Shown here: in pieces, positions 24,701 through 36,110 of the stretch
Position numbering within the stretch: position 1 is the first letter of the stretch
Layout: each line of letters starts with the position of its first letter
From: Tanypteryx hageni
Lineage: Eukaryota; Arthropoda; Insecta; Odonata; Petaluridae
Direction of reading: 5' to 3'
Assembly: GCA_028673005.1 (NCBI GenBank)
Contig: CM054114.1
Span: 126,571,307-126,635,306 of the forward strand
Length of the DNA: 64,000 nucleotides
Notes under the pieces: model-generated
Told to the model about the DNA's origin: nothing
What the model saw: the letters and a program-made list of their open reading frames with translations, nothing else
The model's database searches: none
Translations under genes and position numbers: made by a program

Positions 24701-27700
24701 GGTGAGCAGTATGATGGAGAGGGGAGGGAATGAAGTATTTGCTGTGACCGATATGCCGCGGTGGTTGATAGAGTTATTGGAAATGACGAGAGGACAGAAT
24801 GGGAAGGTGGAAAACGTGATGCGGGGTAAACTAACTTTGGAGCGTGTTCTTTGGTGGGGTATCAACGTCACCATAACGGAGAAATTGGAGAAGTACGACT
24901 TATCAGATCTTCGCTTGACTCTGAAAGGTATACCGCGGTGGGTGATAGAGCTCATCCAGTTATGGATTACGATGTATAACGGAGAATATCCGTCAAATAC
25001 ATTCGACTCCAATATTAGCGACCTTCCACCGATGGCTCAGAATCGCTTAATAAAGGTTATAGATGATCTTTACGGTAAAAAGCCGTCGCCCGTCCTAATA
25101 GAGCAGGCGACCCCACATTGGATAAAAGTACTTCTTCTGTATAAGGTTAACCAGCTCGGGTCAAATAGCTCCGTATTGGAGGGTGAGGTGACGATGAATG
25201 AGATAATGGAATTCACCTTGTGGCTTACTCAAAGGTTCAAGAACGAAACTCGGAACTATGAGGATAAAAACAGGCTCTTGGTTAGATTTATCGAACTCCC
25301 TTATTGGTTTATAGAACTCGTCAAATCAATCGTGCCGGGCAATGATGACGCAGAAAAGCTAATGAATCATAGAATTAAATTAGACCAGCTCTTAATCTGG
25401 GCAATACGTAACAGTTTGGTGTGGAGAATCAGCGGTGGAGACACGGGAGTCCAACCTTCACCTAATCCACCCATTCTTGAAATTCCGGAGTGGTTGAGAG
25501 AAGAGTTGGAATTGAAAATCGACCGAGATTACGGAAAATATCAATTCAGAGCGCCAATCAACCAACTGCCAGTCTGGATAGTTGAACAAATTTATAAGAA
25601 TAACGAAGAGATTGGTGAAATTTACGTTGGTACGAGCTATAATATAACCATCCCGTTTTGGGTCATAGAGCTCATTCAAGTAATGACACGATCCTCAGAA
25701 AGATTGACGGAAGTGATGGACGTCAGCATACAAATTGACCTCATAGCTGACTGGGCAATATGGGATACCCAAAGAAAGAAAGATATGGAAGGCAAGGAAG
25801 GTGGGCTGACTATCGATGAAATACCGCGATGGTTGATTCAACTCATCGTAAAGATCAAAGAGTACAAAGATCCAAAAGAGGCAATGAAGCATACGACGTC
25901 ATTGCGATATATATTAGCCGGGTCGGTGATCATCCTTATGGAGGACAAGAAAGAGTTTGAAAGAGTGCCCGATTGGATTATCCGGATACTCAGAGCGAAG
26001 ATAGTAGCAATAAATGATCCTAAAGTGCCGATGAAATTTGAGGTGGCGACTAATGATCTGCCGGGGTGGGTGTTGGAGCTTTTCAGAATTAAGGTGGAGG
26101 AACATTATGCCAATGCACCGGGTGTGACTCCTGTGATTTCATTAGACACGGTCCCGCAGTGGCTCGTGGAATATCTAAAAATAAAGATATCCGAGAACGA
26201 CATCGGACTGGCCACCATGAGACGCTTCGTGACGCGTGACGAATTCCTGGATTTTTCCGTCTGGTTTACCAAGCAATGGATGGTCACAGATCGAGATCTG
26301 ATAATGGACGACGTTCCAATGTGGACGTTAGATTTCATCAGGACGAAGGTGCTTACCGTCGGCGAAGATGAAAGGGCACTGATGCGCATGATCGCGCTGT
26401 ACGAAATCACGGATTGGGCGATATGGTACGGCGTGAAAAAGGAGCTTGAAAACGAGGGACTGTGGGATCCAAAATCTCACAGAGGCCTACCGTTTTGGCT
26501 CGCTCATTATCTCCTGGTAAAGATTCAGGATTTCAACAGGGGTATCGTGCCGACGAAATTCCATATGCCCAACAATATGCTACCGCCTTGGGCAGTGCGA
26601 ATCGTAAAATCAACGATAAAGCAGGTATACGAGGAAAATACTGCCGTGATTCCTAGTTTGTCCTGGAGTACCGTGTCGTATTGGTCATTGGAACTGTTCC
26701 AATCGATATTAGAAAAATACAACGGTCACATCGAGGCGCTTTCTGATATCATGGAACTCGAAGAGATTGTTGAGTGGTCCATATGGATCACCAAAATGAG
26801 ATACATGGAGATGGGGATGGATCAAAAGCTGACGGTGGATGACATACCTGCTTGGGTGATCGAGCTTCTCCTCATGAACCTCGAAGGTAACCGCAACGAT
26901 CGGTCGATACTTAAGCACCGCATGGAGATGGACGTCTTGTTACTCTGGTCCATGAGGAACAACATGGAGAAGAGAAAGAAGAACAGTTATTTAACGGAGG
27001 TTAACATCACGTCAATTGATAAAATACCGCCGGACTGGATCAAGCTGCGACTCAACACGAAGATAAGAGAGGCCAATCGTAAGCAACAGAGGAGGAGGTT
27101 CCACATAAGTCACTACCCCATACCGGCTTGGTTGAGGGTCGCGACCAGGGTGAAGATGGAGGAAAACTTCGACGTCGATGCCCAAGACGAACTTCCAGCG
27201 GGTTGGGACACCCTTCCGTATTGGACGAAGGAACTGTTAAGGATGATGACTGAGGAAATGCATGGTGATGAGAAGGTTATGGATCGCAAAATGTCGCTTA
27301 ACGAGATCCTGGATTACGCTTTATGGCTCAGCCAGAGGAATATCGGATGGGGCCGCGATTTGGAGATGGAAGACATCCCCGATTGGGCCATTGAGATCGT
27401 CATGAACAAGATCGAAGGAAAGTCCGAAGATAAGGAGGCGTTGAACGGTCGGATGTCGTTAGAAGAAGTGTTGAACTACGCGATAAGATCAAGAAAGGGA
27501 GCGGAAGAGATAAAGAAGATGGCATCCAGGCACACCGAGGTCTCCGAGGACGAGCTACCCGCCTGGGTGACAGAGTTTTTGGAAAGGACCAACGTAAATG
27601 AGAAGACTAAACCGATTGACATCCCGGACTGGGTCGCCGAGATCGTCAAAGCGGAGCTGGAACAGAGCCGGGCCGAAAGGTTCTTGATCAAGGATTACTT

Positions 27701-27782
27701 CTTGATGAAATACTTGGGACGCGGAGGATATTCAATGATCGACAAAGAGGAAATTAAATCCGCAATTTTGGAAGTGATACAA
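15717..27782 (+). CDS. Giant repeat gene, exon 3: tryptophan-rich helical repeat array
   Basis: A single 12,066-nt exon (4,022 codons) runs from the acceptor TTTCAATCACAG to the donor CAA/GTAAGT, phase 0 at both ends. The GTG at its start is a spliced codon, not an initiator. In order: an acidic leader with a furin-like RVRR/D site at exon residues 12-15; a few degenerate repeat units; a Pro/Gly/Arg linker at residues 331-413; then a long array to the end. Each unit of about 175 residues carries four P-x-W helices (IPxWxxELL, NQLPxWAVE, TWDSVPYW, IPEWVVDIL types) and helices like VVDWAIW and LLxWAI. I count about 22 units and three cysteines. Several N-glycosylation sequons (for example NITL, NMTI, NGSV) fit a secreted chain. 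I do not recognise the family; a structural, silk-like or glandular secretion is an inference. Confidence 0.9.
15960..27560 (+). repeat. Coding higher-order repeat, about 341-360 residues per double unit
   Basis: From about 20.2 kb on, two unit types alternate. Type 1 has TWDSVPYW followed by VVDWAIW. Type 2 has TPYW- or TPHW-like helices followed by (I/L/M)(D/E)(F/Y)(A/S/T)(V/L)W. The equivalent codon of type 1 falls at 20280, 21357, 22422, 23502 and 24579, steps of 1077, 1065, 1080 and 1077 bases. The PxW tryptophan falls at 24597, 25659 and 26682, steps of 1062 and 1023. The earlier units (16-20 kb) are more degenerate. Units are strongly diverged, so the array is old and not homogenised. 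Confidence 0.8.
16707..16955 (+). other. Pro/Gly/Arg-rich linker in exon 3
   Basis: About 83 residues (precursor 368-450) are dominated by P, G, R and K, with motifs such as PGERPGRRPGGRPPG and PPTTPVPAPSPKP. The segment separates two or three degenerate N-terminal repeat units from the main array. It should be extended and flexible and breaks the helical repeat pattern. Its composition also opens reading frames on both strands, which are shadows. Confidence 0.85.
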
Positions 27783-28064
27783 GTAAGTATGATAGTGATT
27801 ATGGTCCGCGTTGAATATTAACGTAGTGAAATCATGATATCAAATTCTTTCATAAACAAATTCAAGAATAAGCACTTCAATATCAAAAAATTAGGTATTT
27901 ATCTTAGGTATCTCCAATATCCATAACGACGTTATTAAAAGCCAGATACGCATTTCGGCTACAATGCAGCAGTCTTCAGTGGTAATTTACCGGAAGTGGT
28001 TTCTAAAAGTAACAACAGACGAAATGTGTCTGGTTTTTCACCTATTCGAGAATAGAGAGACATG

Positions 28065-28150
28065 CTGGATTGATAGCTTAGTTGGTTCAAGCACCTATCC
28101 GGCAAGTGGGGAGATCCGGGTTCAATTCCCCGTCAAGTACAGGGTTTTTT
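28065..28150 (+). repeat. tRNA-derived SINE head in intron 3
   Basis: An A-box-like TAGCTTAGTTGG lies at 28074-28085 and a B box GGGTTCAATTCC at 28118-28129. A T run that would terminate RNA polymerase III follows at about 28145. The flanking stems do not pair well, so this is a retroposed tRNA-like sequence rather than a tRNA gene. Intron 3 (27783-28433) otherwise holds nothing notable. Confidence 0.5.
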
Positions 28151-28433
28151 TCTCCCTGACAAATGTCAAACTTTAGTTTCAGCTTCACTTTTGTTTCTCG
28201 TCAATGCTGTTGAAGATATGTTGAAATGCTTATTATTCAATTACCATTCTACCTCAGTTCACGCTAATTGCATGTTTCATATTTTTAATGAAAATAACTT
28301 CAGTAGCCACTAATCCGAGATGGACGTAAGTTAGGTATGGTTTGAGGCTCGTAACGTAGAGTATTTTCGCATGGATGAACGGAATTTTTTTCCGTCGAAT
28401 CAAATATATTTTTGTGTTTCTCATTCTCCTCAG

Positions 28434-28658
28434 GTCGTCGATCTCTCTCTCCACGCTCTCTTGACGAAACTGGAAAATTGGGAGGAGAAGGAAACCAACG
28501 CGACGCGACCAAAAGAGCCGATAGGAGGCAAGAAGGACCGCCACGAAAAGCATGAGATGGTGCCGTTCACCGGGGACGGGAGAGTGAAAGGCGATGAAGG
28601 AGAGTATGAAATTTCGGAAGAGGATGGATTGAAGAAAGTGCTTATGGTCATTTTGAAT
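28434..28658 (+). CDS. Giant repeat gene, exon 4
   Basis: The acceptor TTCTCCTCAG precedes 75 codons and the donor AAT/GTGAGT follows; both junctions are phase 0. The frame is open upstream too, so the exon edge is decided by the splice signals. It starts VVDLSLHALLTKLENW, a helix with Trp at position 16. The middle is charged and rich in Lys, Glu and Gly (a spacer including KEPIGGKKDRHEKHE), and it ends LKKVLMVILN, a hydrophobic helix half. The start and end have the same form as those of exons 5 and 6, so one helical module is split by an intron at a constant point. A protein-level homology search was not possible. Confidence 0.7.
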
Positions 28659-29604
28659 GTGAGTAAAAGGTTGGAGTTTGAATCTGAAGAGGATTCTTTT
28701 TTCTCCTCGGCATAACTTCACCGCAATGATCATCGCGGTTTTAATATAAATATAAAGTGAGGCATTTAAGAGTTCACACACAAACGCAAAATGGTATTAT
28801 AATTATAAAACTAAAAACGAGGAAAAGGATAGAAAGTATACGTGATTTTGAGAAATATGGCTCATGATGAAATGTTAATGACACCAATAAGAGGAGGATA
28901 ATATTTAATCAAAATCCTTTTAGCAAAATTTGAGTAAATTGACATTTTGTAGAAATTGATACTCCATTGTTACGCGATATAGCTAATCTCACCTTAGTTC
29001 CATTTTGAATGGTAGCATATTTATACAGTGGCAGAATAAGACTCTTTGGGGCCCCTGGCGGTACAAAATCGGGGATCCTGTAAGGGTATTAAAAACACTG
29101 ATTTTTTACTAAATCTTATTTAATGAATTTCTATAATACATCAACCAGGGGCGAATCCTCCATGGAAACAAGGGAAGCATTGCTTCCAATTTAGAACTTA
29201 AAATAATAAAAATAATTACTATAAAAGTTACTCATTCGCAATTTTTAAACCACATCTTCAGTAAAACCGTTCGATTGCGCGGCATTTTAAAAATCTACCT
29301 TGACAGCTGGTAATGGCCGAAAATAACATTATTAACATATTAGGAAGCAAGAATATTATTGCGTACACGTCGATGAGCCATTCGCTCTAGTACACGAGCG
29401 GAGACTAGGCGTCTGGTCCAGTTATATTAGTTTCAATAAGTCGCAATTCTGACCTTTCACGTCGACCTTCGTGCCTATAGAAGTGTTTATGTTATAATGT
29501 GCATTAACAGATATTATTTCCAAATTTTTACTCAGATAGGAGGAATTTCGCGGTTTTTCTCCGCGTAATAATGTACGGTTGGAAGCAACTTTAAAATTGC
29601 AAAC

Positions 29605-30330
29605 ATGAGTGAACATAGTGCCTCAAATGATTCTGTTGTGCTTTCAAGCAGCTCTGGTGAGGTTTCATGTTGTGCAGTGTGTAATTTATTAACGAAAACT
29701 TTTTCTTTGAACAATTTACAGGCAAAGAGTGAAATTATCCAAACATACAGGTCAAAACCTCGCCTAAATTTAAATATAAAAATTAAATCATGCACATTTT
29801 AACGTAGGTATTTATAACATTATCGAATGATTGACTAGATGTGAGAGCAAAGCAGAATTATTTTGTTGGCTGTGCTTACTTTTTTCGAACGAAAAAAATG
29901 TTTGGACTAAAACGATATTTTCTAATTTAAATAATATTCATAAGGTAATAAAGAGACATTCGATAAGTAAAAATCATTTACAGTCAAGTCTTCAAGAAAT
30001 ACATATGGAAGAACTCGAGTAAAACATGTTTTAGATAAGCAGTTGGAAATTACGCATCGCCAGCATAACGAAACAGCAAAGAAACCGTAAAGAAAAATCG
30101 GGTAATGTTAAAAACACTTATTGAAATTGTTTGTTTTTTGGGATAGCATAAGCTTGGCTTTCGTGGTCATGATGAACCCAGTGACTGTAAATAAAGGTGA
30201 TTACGTGGACTTGGTCGAATTAGTTGTTAAAAATGACGAAACTTTGGGAAACCATTTGGAACATTCCACAATGTTTTGCAGCACGTTCAGTGCAATATAG
30301 AATGATTTAATTTCTTGTGTTGCTTAAGTC
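29605..30330 (+). pseudogene. hAT transposase fragment (TTF/DUF4371-like), decayed
   Basis: Two short frames together resemble the N-terminal zinc-binding part of hAT transposases of the ZMYM/DUF4371 group. The first begins MSEHSASND. The second has CESKAELFCWLCLLF followed by NVWTKTIFSNLNNIHK, which matches the usual pattern of Cys-x-W-x-C-L-L-F then a D/N-L-N-N motif. Downstream to about 30330, phrases such as LIEIVCFLG and GHDEPSDC can be read only with frameshifts and stops. The C-terminal catalytic region is missing. It lies inside intron 4 and is a dead insertion. Confidence 0.6.
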
Positions 30331-30441
30331 GCACTGCAAAAAATTAAACAAGATGCGTTCGACTCCCTCAAGAACAGTTACAGAAATTATTTCGACATAG
30401 CTGCTTTGCGTTCTGAACTTTCGTTTTTATATCAAATAGAA

Positions 30442-30720
30442 CAGCGGTTCTCAACCGGGGGTACATGTACCCCTGAGGGTACAAAATTTCTTCCAGGGAA
30501 TACAGAGTGACAAGGGTGCTGAAGTGCCAGAAATGCGTCGATGCAGACCCGGAGAATTTTTGGGAGAGAAGGGGAAAGTAAAAAAATTTGCTTAAAATGG
30601 GTGTAGAGTGAGTGAATATCAGTACACAAGACGTTCTTAGTATATTAACATTGTAGGGAAAGGGTGAGGTGGTAAATACGAGGAAGGGGGGGGGCATAAA
30701 TCGCCGATTTATTTAATTGT
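30442..30720. mobile_element. hAT-type MITE fragment
   Basis: It begins with CAGCGGTTCTCAACC, a classic hAT inverted-repeat start, followed by a short palindromic GGGGTACATGTACCCC core. No matching right end (GGTTGAGAACC) is visible, so the element is incomplete or its right end has decayed. The end given is approximate. Confidence 0.45.
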
Positions 30721-32255
30721 CCTTCGACCTGATGGGTGGAATTCAATTAAATATCTTGAAGGGCTGACCAACGCTGAGATAGAATTCTCAACTTTGACAG
30801 CAATAAAGATGCGGAACCGCAATTGTTTGAGCTCCGAACACGATCTCATCCTTGCAGTGACCAAATTTCGACCGCGCATCGAGAGGATTATGTCTGTAAA
30901 ACAGGTGCAAAAATCGCTCTAATGAAAGTAATTCCAAAATATTGTAACTCTGTAAAATTTCTACAATACCAAGTTACATTATTTTTTAATTATGGATTTC
31001 TACGAAGTAACGGTCGAAACAGTTGACTATAATGTAAGTAACTTTTTACGTCTAATGCATGACTGCGCGTTGATTGCTTAGCCTTAAAAATAGTAGATAT
31101 CATTGCTATTCCCCTTGTTTTGTTAGTTTTTTAGGAAACGTAGCATTAGCAAGGCACTTGAAGGCAGTGAATATGGCGCGCTATTTAAAGGTTGTGAAAG
31201 TTTCATCATACCATAAGTGCTTAAAAAATAACACCAGAACCCCGCTAAATCTATTCCATTAGACTCAAAAATTGCATGACCAGCCTCGGCGCAATTTACA
31301 TTATCTTCAGATGATGATGCGAATCACGTTGAAACCTCCCGTGCAAGACTTGACTTCGACAAAATTTATCCAACCAAGTTTTAGTGATCCTTCTTCAACA
31401 CTGTAATTCCACAAAATGACAATCTCAACTGTAAATTGTTACGAATTAATGAGACTTTTTGGGTTTTTTCTTTGATGAGTAAGAAAACTTGAAATTTTGT
31501 GCTGCATTAATGCTCTGCAGTGCTTCATTTTTGCTTCTATATATAAGTAAACGTAAAAAAACAATGAGACCAGTTCCTCAACTGGACGGAGTTTTTCAGC
31601 TTTCAAACGCATGAAAACATTCGTGAGAATTTCCACAAATCAAGAAAGACTCTGTATATTATCAATTCTATCAATCGAAAAAGCCCTCATCAAATAACAT
31701 TCTCAGAAATCCGTGCTCTATGATGACGTCGATGCAGAATTAGCAAAGAAGGAAAGAGGAATTCCTCTGCATTTCATATAACAAGGTAAGATCTGATTTT
31801 CATAATATGTTGCTTCCGTATCAAAAAACCTCAATATTCGCCACTGATATCAACAAATAATATTATTTAACAGCAAAGACAACATACACGTAAAAATTAA
31901 TAGTGAAGGATATACACTAGTATAATATGCAAATAGGGCCCCTTGATTCACGCATTTGTGTTAAACCTTGTAATCATAACTTCGCGGGCCACATAAAAGG
32001 ATTTTGATGGCCGCCGGTGGCTCACTATTAGTTTAGCCCCTTGAGACGCGCACATATGACAGACAAAGAGAATTTCCAAAAAAAAACACTTTTGGGGACT
32101 CACTTATAAGGTGAACGTTCATCAAAATTTCGAATTATGATATTATCACGATCAATATACTTTCTCTAAATCCTTCGTGAGTGAGAAATCAAAAAGGGTA
32201 ACGTTAAATCGCCCTTTTACCGTCATTCATTTCCGCAATCTTTTTCCCCCTACAG

Positions 32256-32612
32256 TATGCTGACAACGGCCTCCACAACATGACAAGAATGCTGGAGAAA
32301 TGGCAACCCTCGGAACCCTACAGTCAGAGATTCGGGTTTGGTCTGCTGCGTCGTTTGAAGACCATCCTGATTAAAAGCATTAAAATCACCGTGGAAGATG
32401 GTCCGCACTCTTTCCTTCCCTCGTTCCCCCTTCCTCCCTATCGCCATCGTCCCCGTTCTCACCCCCGTCCTCACCACAATCCTCGTCCCAGTCCTCGTCC
32501 CCGTCCTCCTGTGCAGAAACCTTCGTCGGGGGTCGATTCTACGGATAGTGAAACTCCTGTTTCGCAACAGTCTTTCGTTGGAGCGAAAGGGATGCTTATT
32601 GAGATGATTAAG
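32256..32612 (+). CDS. Giant repeat gene, exon 5 with GC splice donor
   Basis: The acceptor CCCCCTACAG precedes 119 codons, in phase 0. It opens YADNGLHNMTRMLEKW, again with Trp at position 16, continues with a second basic helix (LLRRLKTILIKSIKI), then a Pro/Arg/His tract at about 32412-32530 (YRHRPRSHPRPHHNPRPSPR), a Ser/Thr segment, and ends GMLIEMIK. After the last AAG comes GCAAGT, the consensus of the rare GC-AG donor. Read-through would give 18 more codons and a stop, a possible alternative C terminus. A GC donor is inferred from the match of exon 6 and the shared module form, not from transcript data. Confidence 0.65.
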
Positions 32613-34847
32613 GCAAGTGAAAATAGTCGGTTTTTGTCGAGTGCACCATCGAACGTCAACTTGTGAGGTGAAACTATGATCACATTGTAACCGAGATACT
32701 CAGACCGCTATTGTTTTTGTTATCATTTACTAGTGCAAAAAACAGTCACTATGGCGGAAAGAAATATATCGCTTGTTATTTGAATTAAATTCTCGTACTT
32801 TTTATTCTTTGAAATCATTTATTCGTATCTATAAAATGTATAAATTTGAGTCCAAATAGCTACATAAAGTAACTAAATCCATGTTTATTATCAGAAAACA
32901 TGTTAACATCAATAATAAAAATCTCATTCTTTCATTCGTTCTTCCGTTCACGTCCCTTATTCATACCCTGACCCCCGAATGCTAATTCAACCTACACTAT
33001 CCCATCCTTGTGTTGTTGACATATCGCAAATTTTCATGTTTTGACTATTTTCTCGATGATGTCTGTGTGTGTCTGTGACTGGAATTTTGTGGGCGCTATA
33101 ACTCAAAAACTAATAATCCGATCAGCATTAAATTTCATATTTAGCATCTGTATTAGAAAGAACTGATTATATTTTAGCTAAAATTGGTCGACCGGAAGTG
33201 GATGTTTATTCTTGTCACTTTTCCGTTTGTGCCAAATATCTCCTGTAATTCTTTATTAACGTAATTGTATTTTATAACCTAAGTTATAGATAATTTTATT
33301 TTTTACAACTTTTGCATTTAATAATGTTTTTAGAGCCAATTACTAAGGAGATATTGCAGTTCAATATTGACAACGATTCTAACGTCGCCAACTCGTTATT
33401 TACCAACTACATAAGGAGAAAGTCATGTGTTGTGCACAGAAGCTTTTTTGTGTTTAATTATCTGTTATCAGTGTTCATATGTGATTTAACGAAAACAAGT
33501 AGAATATTATCCCGGAACATAGATAAAATTATCGCGTTTTTCTTCTTATATTAATGAATTCAGTAGTATTTTGTGTTTTATTTCGTGACATTTCTCCCAT
33601 TAACCCAATTGACGAACTGAGGAGAATTTGGAATTCGATCACCTGTTATATACCTAAATTTAGCTTATCTTATTTTTCATGTGGTTATACCGCCATGTAT
33701 TCGGTCACTAAAGCCATGTTTGTACTTGGTATCATTGTGAAAATGGAGGGTTAATATTTTATCTTTAAAGATATAAAAAATATTTCCGACACTGTATTTT
33801 TTAAAACTGAAATGTAAATAAAACCAAATGGCAGTAGTACAGATATCTACCCTCCAAGTTTCAGGTCTCTATCGTCAGAGAGACAAGCGCCAGTGTGAAA
33901 CTAAAAGTTCATTTATTTAAACGCGCTAAAAAGCCTTAATATTCTCTTTATTCTGTAAAATGCAAACTAATGGAAATTGAAGTAACGCGGTAATTTGAAA
34001 CTGTAACTTAGGTAGTGTGTCACAGACCGCACCTCAGTAGTTAAAGATTAAGACCCGGTTTAATTTGCTACGGAAAAGAATCCTTTTTTCTGGAGAGCAT
34101 TTGTCTGGACTTAATAAGTTCTCAACATTCGCGGGTGTAACGTTCCGTTATAAATCAGAGTGGATGGCAAATCAAATGTTAAATCGTAAAGCTTACGAGA
34201 AAAAGGAATGGCAAGTTATACCGCTCCCACGGGGATCCAGTTGGAGGACTATGGCTGACAAGGGTTGACACAAAACATGCAGATGACGGTATGATAAACA
34301 ATCATTATCACCCGTAATCATTGATCTCCCATTTGTATGGATTCAGAGCCGGCTAGATGGCGGTGCCAACGGTGCGACCGCACCGGGCCCCGCACTTACA
34401 AACGCCCCGTGATCTCTAAAAAATATTTGTAGTACATACTACTTATAAAGTACACGCATTTTTTTAAATCAGAAATATATATAAAACACTTTCATAGTAA
34501 GTGATACTGCTTTGTTTATTAAAATTTACTATTAAAAACTTCTGTCGCGTAAGTGGCCCCGCGTGCACACTTTGCACCTGGCCCCGCGATTTTCCTTCCC
34601 TTGCAGATTTATTTGACTGACTAAGATGCGCGGTAAATAACCATTTTAAAGGCATACCATTTATGACATAGTTTAATAGTTAGTCACTTTTTACCTTCTT
34701 CATTGCGTGAAGCATAACAGGCTTCAATATCTGCTACGGTAGACTGTGGAAGACTGTAATTTAAATGCCGTCGGTTTTCCAGTTTCACAATTTTTCCAGA
34801 GGAATATACAATTAATACCATTCCATTTCTCTCTCTCTATTCCACAG
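32613..34847. other. Intron 5
   Basis: A 2.2-kb intron from GCAAGT to CTATTCCACAG. It is AT-rich. A GTCTGTGTGTGTCTGTG tract at about 33061 resembles SINE heads elsewhere in the window. Near 34345-34400 and 34550-34600, GC-rich phrases such as GGGCCCCGC suggest another decayed DNA transposon. No supported gene is present. Confidence 0.5.
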
Positions 34848-34898
34848 ATATTTGAAATGGCTACGTATTTACTCAGGCAAAAGGTATTGGCGTGGTGA
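34848..34898 (+). CDS. Giant repeat gene, terminal exon 6
   Basis: The acceptor (pyrimidine tract CTCTCTCTATTCCACAG) is followed by 16 codons and TGA: IFEMATYLLRQKVLAW. The length to the tryptophan is exactly 16 residues, as in the openings of exons 4 (ending LENW) and 5 (ending LEKW), which is why I accept such a short exon. The protein thus ends on the module's conserved Trp. A possible donor (AAG/GTATTG) lies inside and could be used alternatively. The 3' UTR would be about 300 nt to the AATAAA at 35181. Confidence 0.55.
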   Translation: MFEMATYLLRQKVLAW

Positions 34899-35180
34899 TG
34901 GAGTAACCTATTAAACGGGGTCGGCGAGGTGTCGGAAAGAGAGAGGAAGTCAGAAATCGGAATGGAATCGGTGACTTCACGCATCCTAGAAGATGTTCTT
35001 GAAAATTTCGCTGAGCCATCCGGTGAAACCTGCATATGAATGAAATTGCAGAGAAGAAGAACTTGTCTACTGACTTGCGATGGATCGCTTTGAATTAAAG
35101 AATTTGACTGGAGTTATATTCCTACCGATGATAGAGATGAAATGTATGACGATTTATTTTTTTACATGTAACAACATAAT

Positions 35181-35186
35181 AATAAA
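35181..35186 (+). terminator. Candidate poly(A) signal of the giant repeat gene
   Basis: AATAAA lies 283 nt after the stop of exon 6. Another AATAAA-like site follows near 35288. AT-rich sequence makes chance matches common, so this is only the first plausible signal. Confidence 0.4.
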
Positions 35187-35689
35187 GCCCTTTTATGATA
35201 TTAATTCCGGTCGTTGATACTTCCCATCCTCAAAAAATACCTTCAGCACTCTATGAATGTGTTTCCCTTCGTTCAAAAACTGATTTTGAATAATAAATGG
35301 TTCATTAAGTGGATTTTATGGTTTTATACCCCTTCAAAGTTAGTAGTTATGGAAATAATTACTCCTCAATCATAAATTTTGATATCTAGAGATCCGGAGT
35401 ACATAGTCAAGAAGATTATGCGAGTAAGTTTAGGAAAACTGAGAAAAAAGTATATAAATTGAAACAATTAGCTTAGACTAACGTGAATAAATTATTAGCC
35501 ATGGACAAACAAATGTGCACGATTTGCTGTAAATTTTTCAACAATAAAATCATCGAGAGTAAATTCTGCAAAAAGAATTTTTGAAAAATACATTTTAAAT
35601 GCTGTAAGTAAAATGAAACAATTGTTCTTCTAACATCCAGAGGTTTATGCATATAATTATTATACTCGTAACAATTAGTACTTAAAATT

Positions 35690-36110
35690 GTGAGCAACAG
35701 CACGCAAGCAGGCAGTAACAAGGGACGGGTTCTACTCTGTAAATTTGACTCATTCGCATTCACTGCATCCTCCTCCCTCGCGCCACGGTTGCCCTTCCTG
35801 CCCTGCGTCGGTAACTTCCCTTGTGTGCGCAAGTCAGGCCATCCCTCTGGTGAGAACGGGATGAGAGGGGATCGCTGCTACCCCGTATTCATGGCGACGG
35901 CCGCGCGAACTCGACTAACGCATCGCATTGCTTCTGTGGAAGTGGTTGATGGGGGAGTGCGATAACGTTCGCGCCTCCCGGCGGGCCACAGCAGACGCCG
36001 GGTTAAGTAGCGTGCTCATTCCGCAACTCCCGAGTGATAATAACCGCACGTCGAGTCCCTTCGCCGCGTTTGATTGCGCGGAGGGCGGTATCGCTTTCTG
36101 TATTATTGAT
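35690..36110. other. GC-rich patch in AT-rich surroundings
   Basis: The segment is clearly richer in G+C and CpG (for example CGGCCGCGCG-like stretches near 35900) than the flanks. A frame of 91 codons is open on the + strand but carries no recognisable domain. It may be a transposon piece, an old exon or a regulatory island; nothing decides between them. Confidence 0.35.

Larger units (their letters stand above)
28659..32255. other. Intron 4, transposon debris
   Basis: A 3.6-kb intron with donor GTGAGT and acceptor CCCCCTACAG. It contains the hAT transposase remnant at 29605-30330 and the MITE-like segment at 30442-30720. A further hAT-like scrap near 31970-32040 has CGCGGGCCAC and GGTGGCTCAC motifs. 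The remainder is AT-rich with only short meaningless frames. Confidence 0.6.

Noticed and set aside
27783..27821. The last 12 codons of the long frame (after EVIQ)
   Set aside because: They follow a consensus GTAAGT donor and exon 4 begins in the same phase, so they are intron sequence.
28371..28433. ATG at 28371 as the start of a separate small gene continuing to 28715
   Set aside because: The segment before 28434 is a pyrimidine tract with a splice acceptor, and the part after 28658 follows a GTGAGT donor. The middle fits as exon 4 of the giant gene.
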